Source of the DNA: Nemopilema nomurai
Taxonomy: Eukaryota; Cnidaria; Scyphozoa; Rhizostomeae; Rhizostomatidae
Direction: 5' to 3'
Length of the DNA stretch: 64,000 bases
Assembly: GCA_003864495.1 (NCBI GenBank)
Contig: ML133437.1
Coordinates: 2,294,001-2,358,000 of the forward strand
Shown piece by piece: positions 60,301-64,000 of this stretch. The position numbers and the translations under genes were made by a program. How positions within the stretch are numbered: position 1 is the stretch's first letter; each line of letters begins with the position of its first letter. Under the pieces are notes generated by a model, which saw only the letters and a list, made by a program, of their open reading frames with translations, was not told the DNA's origin and ran no database searches.

Positions 60301-60383
60301 TCATCTCCGTATATCTGCTTCGCGTCCTCCGGAGCAAAAGAATCGTTACACTGTTGACAAAGTACTTTCCCATCTTCCGACAT
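51394..60383 (-). CDS. Predicted giant nuclear protein: triple Cys-rich domain plus homeodomain
   Basis: Three exons on the minus strand: 57774-60383, 55010-55274 and 51394-53912. The junctions CCAAAG|GTATGT...CAG|GACACC and CCAAG|GTAAGT...TCTAG|TATCAT keep frame (phase 0, then phase 1), giving 1,797 residues. Residues 9-106, 368-457 and 487-608 are three copies of a Cys-rich domain with C-x2-C, C-x2-C, C-x4-C and CC-x2-C in order, probably zinc-binding. Exon 2 (871-959) is a helical module. A homeodomain is at 1181-1240 with W48, F49, N51, R53 and an unusual Arg at position 50 (WFRNRR). Basic NLS-like runs (KKRRRNS, KRRRTA) precede it. About 13 degenerate 16-residue repeats of V-V-S-N-L-T-S-P-V-x-S-K-L-G-T-P type follow, then an acidic C-terminus (D-L-A-L-A-L-N-N-D-P-D-F) resembling an activation domain. 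Probably a DNA-binding transcriptional regulator (inference). If the junctions were wrong, these would be separate genes. Confidence 0.8.
51630..52270 (-). repeat. 48-bp coding repeat array (16-residue repeat)
   Basis: About 13 diverged 48-bp units inside the last exon of the homeodomain gene. The unit is in frame (48 = 16 codons), so copy number can change without a frameshift. Lacking stops in several frames, it also produces plus-strand open frames of 218 and 228 codons that are mirror artefacts. Confidence 0.9.
53068..53247 (-). other. Homeodomain (60 residues, Arg50)
   Basis: Sixty residues without insertion: R-R-R-T-A-F at the N-terminal arm, L16, F20, then W48-F49-R50-N51-R52-R53 in the recognition helix. 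All core positions fit. Arg at position 50, which contacts bases beyond TAAT, is rare. I cannot assign it to ANTP, PRD, POU, TALE, SIX or CUT classes by eye. Confidence 0.93.
54371..54382. repeat. Poly-G run (12 G)
   Basis: Homopolymer in the second intron (53913-55009) of the homeodomain gene. Confidence 0.95.
56202..56249. repeat. G-rich 16-bp tandem repeat, three copies
   Basis: Units AAGTGGGAGGAGGGGG begin at 56202, 56218 and 56234 in intron 1 of the homeodomain gene (antisense to it). Regularly spaced G-tracts could form a G-quadruplex on the plus strand. Confidence 0.85.
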
Positions 60384-62820
60384 ATTGAGCGCAAGTTGAT
60401 GAACTTTATCGAGCTAAACCACTCAAAATAAATTCGCACAGAATCCAACTGAACCGAAGATCGTCAACTACACAGTGCCAATAGATTTTACGCTCTTGAT
60501 ATAACAGATAAAAACTTAAGTGATCTAGTGCTACGTGGATCTAAAGCTATAACGAAAACATACTTTCTTCCATCTTGTCCACACAACAGCGAATGTCTGA
60601 TTCAACGTCTTAAGATGAAAAATCAGGGGGTCGAGTTGCACCAAGAGTGCTAGTTGCTCGTTAAATTACTGCTGGTCGAGTTTACAAAAGTAGCTCCTTT
60701 GTTTTCAGAAACAACATTTGGCTATGTGTGGTTAATAGCCCAGCATTTTGAATTATCTTTTAGACTCCGAAAAAGCCCTTTCCGTGATGTTTTGCCTCTA
60801 CACTTTTAAGGCCCAATTGAACACAAGTTTTGAAGCTCTGTAGGTAGCTTGAAGCCAGTAATTGATTTAACATACTAATTTATATCCAGCACAAAGTTGT
60901 CTGATGTCTTGAGGGTTTTAGCTAACTGTCATTATGCAAGTTGGACAGTAATCACACTTTTGATCCATTGTGTTGCATCAAGTGTTGATGTTAACAGCCT
61001 TTTTTGTTAATACCCCCGTCGCTATTCTCGATCTGCGCGTTAAGATGTGCATTGGTTTATAGGAGTTGAAATGACAATATTAGTTGCCACGAGCTATGCC
61101 AATGTATAAAGTAACGTGAAACTTTCGACTTAAGATTAAAGGTTCGGCTGAGTGGAGCAATAGACAATGATTTAATTGATACAGACGAAATTCCTTTCAA
61201 GACAGGATCGCTTAATCAATGCTGGATTACATCCGAGGGATCTTTAGTAACTAAAGTTTTCAATAAGCTTGACCATCGGTGAAACCCTACAAGGCCTAGT
61301 CGCTGTAAAGGTTGGTGGTTGTTTTTGCGTCATGCACCATTTCCTTTCGATTTGTTAATGCAAAATGGAATCACCATATTCGTATTATGTGCATGATTCG
61401 CAGCAGTTTAGGCCTGTTTATAAAAGGCTAATCGCACACTCTTTTTATACGACGGATCGCATTTGTTTTCACGGCGTAAATTCTGGTTGTATATTCAAAG
61501 TTTCACAGTTCGCGCATAGGCCTAACTTAGTCATGTTTACGTACTTGTCGCTGACAAGTTATATTTTGGCGATTCAGTAAATTTTCCAGATCAGACTCTA
61601 AATAGAAGGATGTACCAACCCAGAATCTGTATAATTATTAGTCAAAAACAGAACTAAGAAATGCAGCAGTTGTGTTTTTCATGGGAAAAGTTTGTGGGAA
61701 TTAAATTTGACATTTCCTCATCGTATCAATTGGTACTGGCTTCCTTGTGTGAAGTTTTATCCACAATTTTGTGGGGCTCTAGAAATCACTAACGGCTTGA
61801 AAGCTTTGAGGTTTCTTAACTGATACAACCCGCAAACTTTTAGTATGTAGTTAGAAAGAGCCATGTTTTACCAAATGCAGTTCCAAAATGTTTTGTAACC
61901 TAACATAAACTGAACATACAGTACAGTCTCCATTATGAAAAGTGTTTATACAGTTTTCTTAGTAGGTTTTGTTGTATTATTAAAAATGAAAAGGAAAATA
62001 AACTAACAAATAGCTCCAAAATAATTTGCCACACACACAAAAGGCCTCAAACTGTGCAGTTTTGATTCCAAGAAACAATGACTTTCTAACTCCTTAGTTA
62101 TTTCCCTAGATATTTCTATCCAGGATAACAGTGTAAAGGCTAACCCTAGCACTGGCTGAATTCTAATGCATTCAAATAACAAATCATTCTCAAAATTGTA
62201 AAAGAGCGCATATTCTCTCTTGCACTCTTCCTGTATTATAACCAGAATAGGTGCACCTCATTTTTAAATGATTTTTCCTGTAGCAAACCCTTTACGACTA
62301 TCACTATATGCAAACACAATGTGGAATCTTGATGTATTTTATTACACTACAGTGCTACATTTAAAAAAGTTTGACATAGAGTTTTGTAAATAAGTTTTGT
62401 GACACCTTCCAAAACATCTTATCCTAATAGAAGAGAGTAAGTGAATCACATTATATTTTGCAAAAAATGGCCTTAACTTTAACTTCCAGTTGTGATGTGG
62501 GCCTAAGTTAACTGACAACTTCAATTTTTTATCTACAGCAAAGACAATTTATAATCTTATTTATATGCAAAGCAAATGATAAATAATGCTGCAAGGAAGG
62601 GAAAATAGTGGTAAGATGTGTCAGATATAGTAAGCTGTCTATGAAACTTGAGAGTGGTGTTTCAAGTTTCCATCCAATCTTAATTAGCCACAAATAGTTA
62701 AAATTGAAAGCAAATCACTTTAAGCATTGATAATTTTGTATGCCAAACAATCTCCCACTTGTACCATCACTGGAGGTTTCCGTTTTTCAATGATTTTTTT
62801 AGTATTTGTTTCTAGCATCT
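60384..62820. other. Upstream region of the homeodomain gene
   Basis: Should contain the promoter and 5' UTR of the minus-strand gene starting at 60383. I find no coding exon, no RNA gene and no clear TATA box. Open frames (for example 61365-61580) look like chance. Confidence 0.5.
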
Positions 62821-62829
62821 GAAGGTAGT

Positions 62830-63026
62830 TTTATAGACCCTGATAAGCTTAAGCTTACAGAGCAGTGTCCAGGTCCTTCCTCATGACCACACCATAAATT
62901 TTTTATGCCTGGAGTAACAGAGAGCTGGTGGCTCTCCCAACTCTGTGTGCATAACCATGCCAGGGACACAAACCACAAACCCTTAGGTCTGTAGTCAGTG
63001 CCTCTAACAACTCAGTCATCCCTTTC
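62830..63026 (-). mobile_element. tRNA-derived SINE-like element
   Basis: On the minus strand the segment from 63026 to about 62960 has a pol III A box (TGACTGAGTTGTTAGAGG at 63018-63001) and a B box (GGTTTGTGTCCC at 62974-62963). The distance, about 55 bases from A start to B end, equals that in a tRNA gene. Both boxes are diverged from a functional tRNA and the cloverleaf is not intact. A ~130-bp non-tRNA body follows. Confidence 0.6.
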
Positions 63027-64000
63027 TATTTTCCAAGTTGAAGATTGATGTTTTGGTGGACTTTCTCTGGAAAAATGTTACTGTGCCTCTGTAAAGTATG
63101 CAAGATAATTTGTACTGAGTAACAGAATGAAGAACAAAGAATACAGAATTATTTTGATGTTTGAGAATATTTTCTTCTTCATTTATTTTTGTCCAGTATG
63201 TATCAGTAAGTTCCTTTTCAATTCCAAGCTATGTTGTATTTCATTAATTTACAGTTAACTATCAACTATTTGCTGTAAATTTTAATAAAGAGATGGGATG
63301 TTCCTATACTTAATTCTTTGCACAAGTGCTTTGCATTACAAAACATCACAATGGCAAGAAAAAGCAGAACTAGTTTTTGCATACTTAAACTAATTTTTCT
63401 GCCGACACTCCTCAGAGAATGCAAAGGTCAGAAAATAACCAAAAGCTGACAGAATAAATAGGAAGTTGTGGATCGAAAACACTAGATGGTTATAAGTAAA
63501 CCACATGATTGGTTATAATTGACCAACCACTCTAGAAGAGCCCAAGGGAAGAGACAAAGTCTTTTTAGTCAACTGAATTCTTTATTCACATTGGCATTCC
63601 TTTTTTCCTAATTCCTAGAATATAAATTTGGGGTCTATTGAATCATTTAAATTGATTTATTCAGTTCAAGCTCTTGTCTATTTGATATAAATTAGCTATT
63701 AAGCTATAAGAAAGAGAATATTATAGAGAATGTTGTTTAATGTATATTATGTATGCATTTAAAGAATTACAAGTTAGGCATAGGAAAACAAATCGGGACT
63801 TTCAATTAAAATGATTTTTTGTTCCTGAAATCTTTGTGGCAAAAAGAAATTATTTATTGTCTTTCTTTAGGATTTTGAGTTGGTGGTAATTAAACCTCTA
63901 CCATGTGTGCAATGTTGTTATGATAACATACATAGAGGATTTCCTCACTGCTTTGATTGAATTATGATCTTATCAAAGAAGCTTTTTCCTGGCTGATTTT
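63027..64000. other. Region without recognised gene
   Basis: Holds the inverted R1 repeat copy (63330-63540). The rest is AT-rich with no supported exon. Confidence 0.5.
63330..63540 (-). repeat. Dispersed repeat family R1, copy 4
   Basis: Reverse complement aligns with copy 3 (31605-31835) across its length, including CTAGTGTTTTCGATCCACAA, TTTGCATTCTCTGAGGAGTG and TTCTTGCCATTGTGATG. It also contains the CTGACAGAATAAATA block shared with copy 1. Confidence 0.75.

Noticed and set aside
62955..63026. Functional tRNA gene
   Set aside because: A and B boxes deviate from consensus, and acceptor and anticodon stems do not pair convincingly; a SINE head fits better.

Overview
This is eukaryotic (animal) nuclear DNA. 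Genes are split into many small exons with GT/AG boundaries and AT-rich introns, there are no operons or ribosome binding sites, and the recognisable products are conserved metazoan proteins. Many ancestral introns are kept, genes lie about 5-13 kb apart, short non-autonomous transposons are present, and one rhodopsin-like GPCR has a degenerate DRY and NPxxY. Together these fit an anthozoan cnidarian (sea anemone or coral). That assignment is an inference.

Layout, left to right. (1) 419-10055, plus strand: the C-terminal ~512 codons of CAND1 in 17 exons; the 5' part lies outside the window. A small single-exon CYSTM-type tail-anchored membrane protein (8552-8809, minus) sits in its last intron. 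(2) 11197-24486, plus: a DDX21-like DEAD-box RNA helicase in 17 exons. Its 5.3-kb last intron holds an intronless GPCR on the opposite strand (19837-20889). (3) 26010-30175, minus: a six-exon gene with a FAM216-like core. It shares a short divergent promoter, which contains an RFX X-box-like site, with (4) 30391-33731, plus: SF3B6 (p14), complete in five exons. (5) 35149-48384, plus: complete eukaryotic 6-phosphofructokinase in 25 exons with an unusual N-terminal extension. (6) 51394-60383, minus: a three-exon gene for a predicted 1,797-residue nuclear protein. It joins three copies of a Cys-rich, probably zinc-binding domain, a helical linker module, a divergent homeodomain and a 16-residue repeat array. 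I do not recognise this architecture, and it is the best candidate here for something undescribed. (7) 60384-64000: no gene recognised; it holds a tRNA-derived SINE and a copy of a dispersed repeat.

Exon boundaries were placed by reading splice sites and checking phase across each gene. All junctions agree except two. CAND1 exon 7477-7536 and PFK exon 46444-46554 are each exactly one base short and go out of frame in the middle of conserved sequence. These look like single-base consensus errors or null alleles.

Mobile and repeat content includes a 583-bp hAT-like MITE with perfect 8-bp target duplications (36621-37203), a 161-bp foldback element with a TAA duplication (23550-23710), a dispersed repeat family with four copies, several tandem repeats and seven poly-C/poly-G runs. 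The genes are mostly unrelated housekeeping loci (SCF ubiquitin-ligase exchange, RNA helicase, splicing, glycolysis). Only the divergent FAM216-like/SF3B6 pair and the two nested genes suggest shared or interfering regulation.
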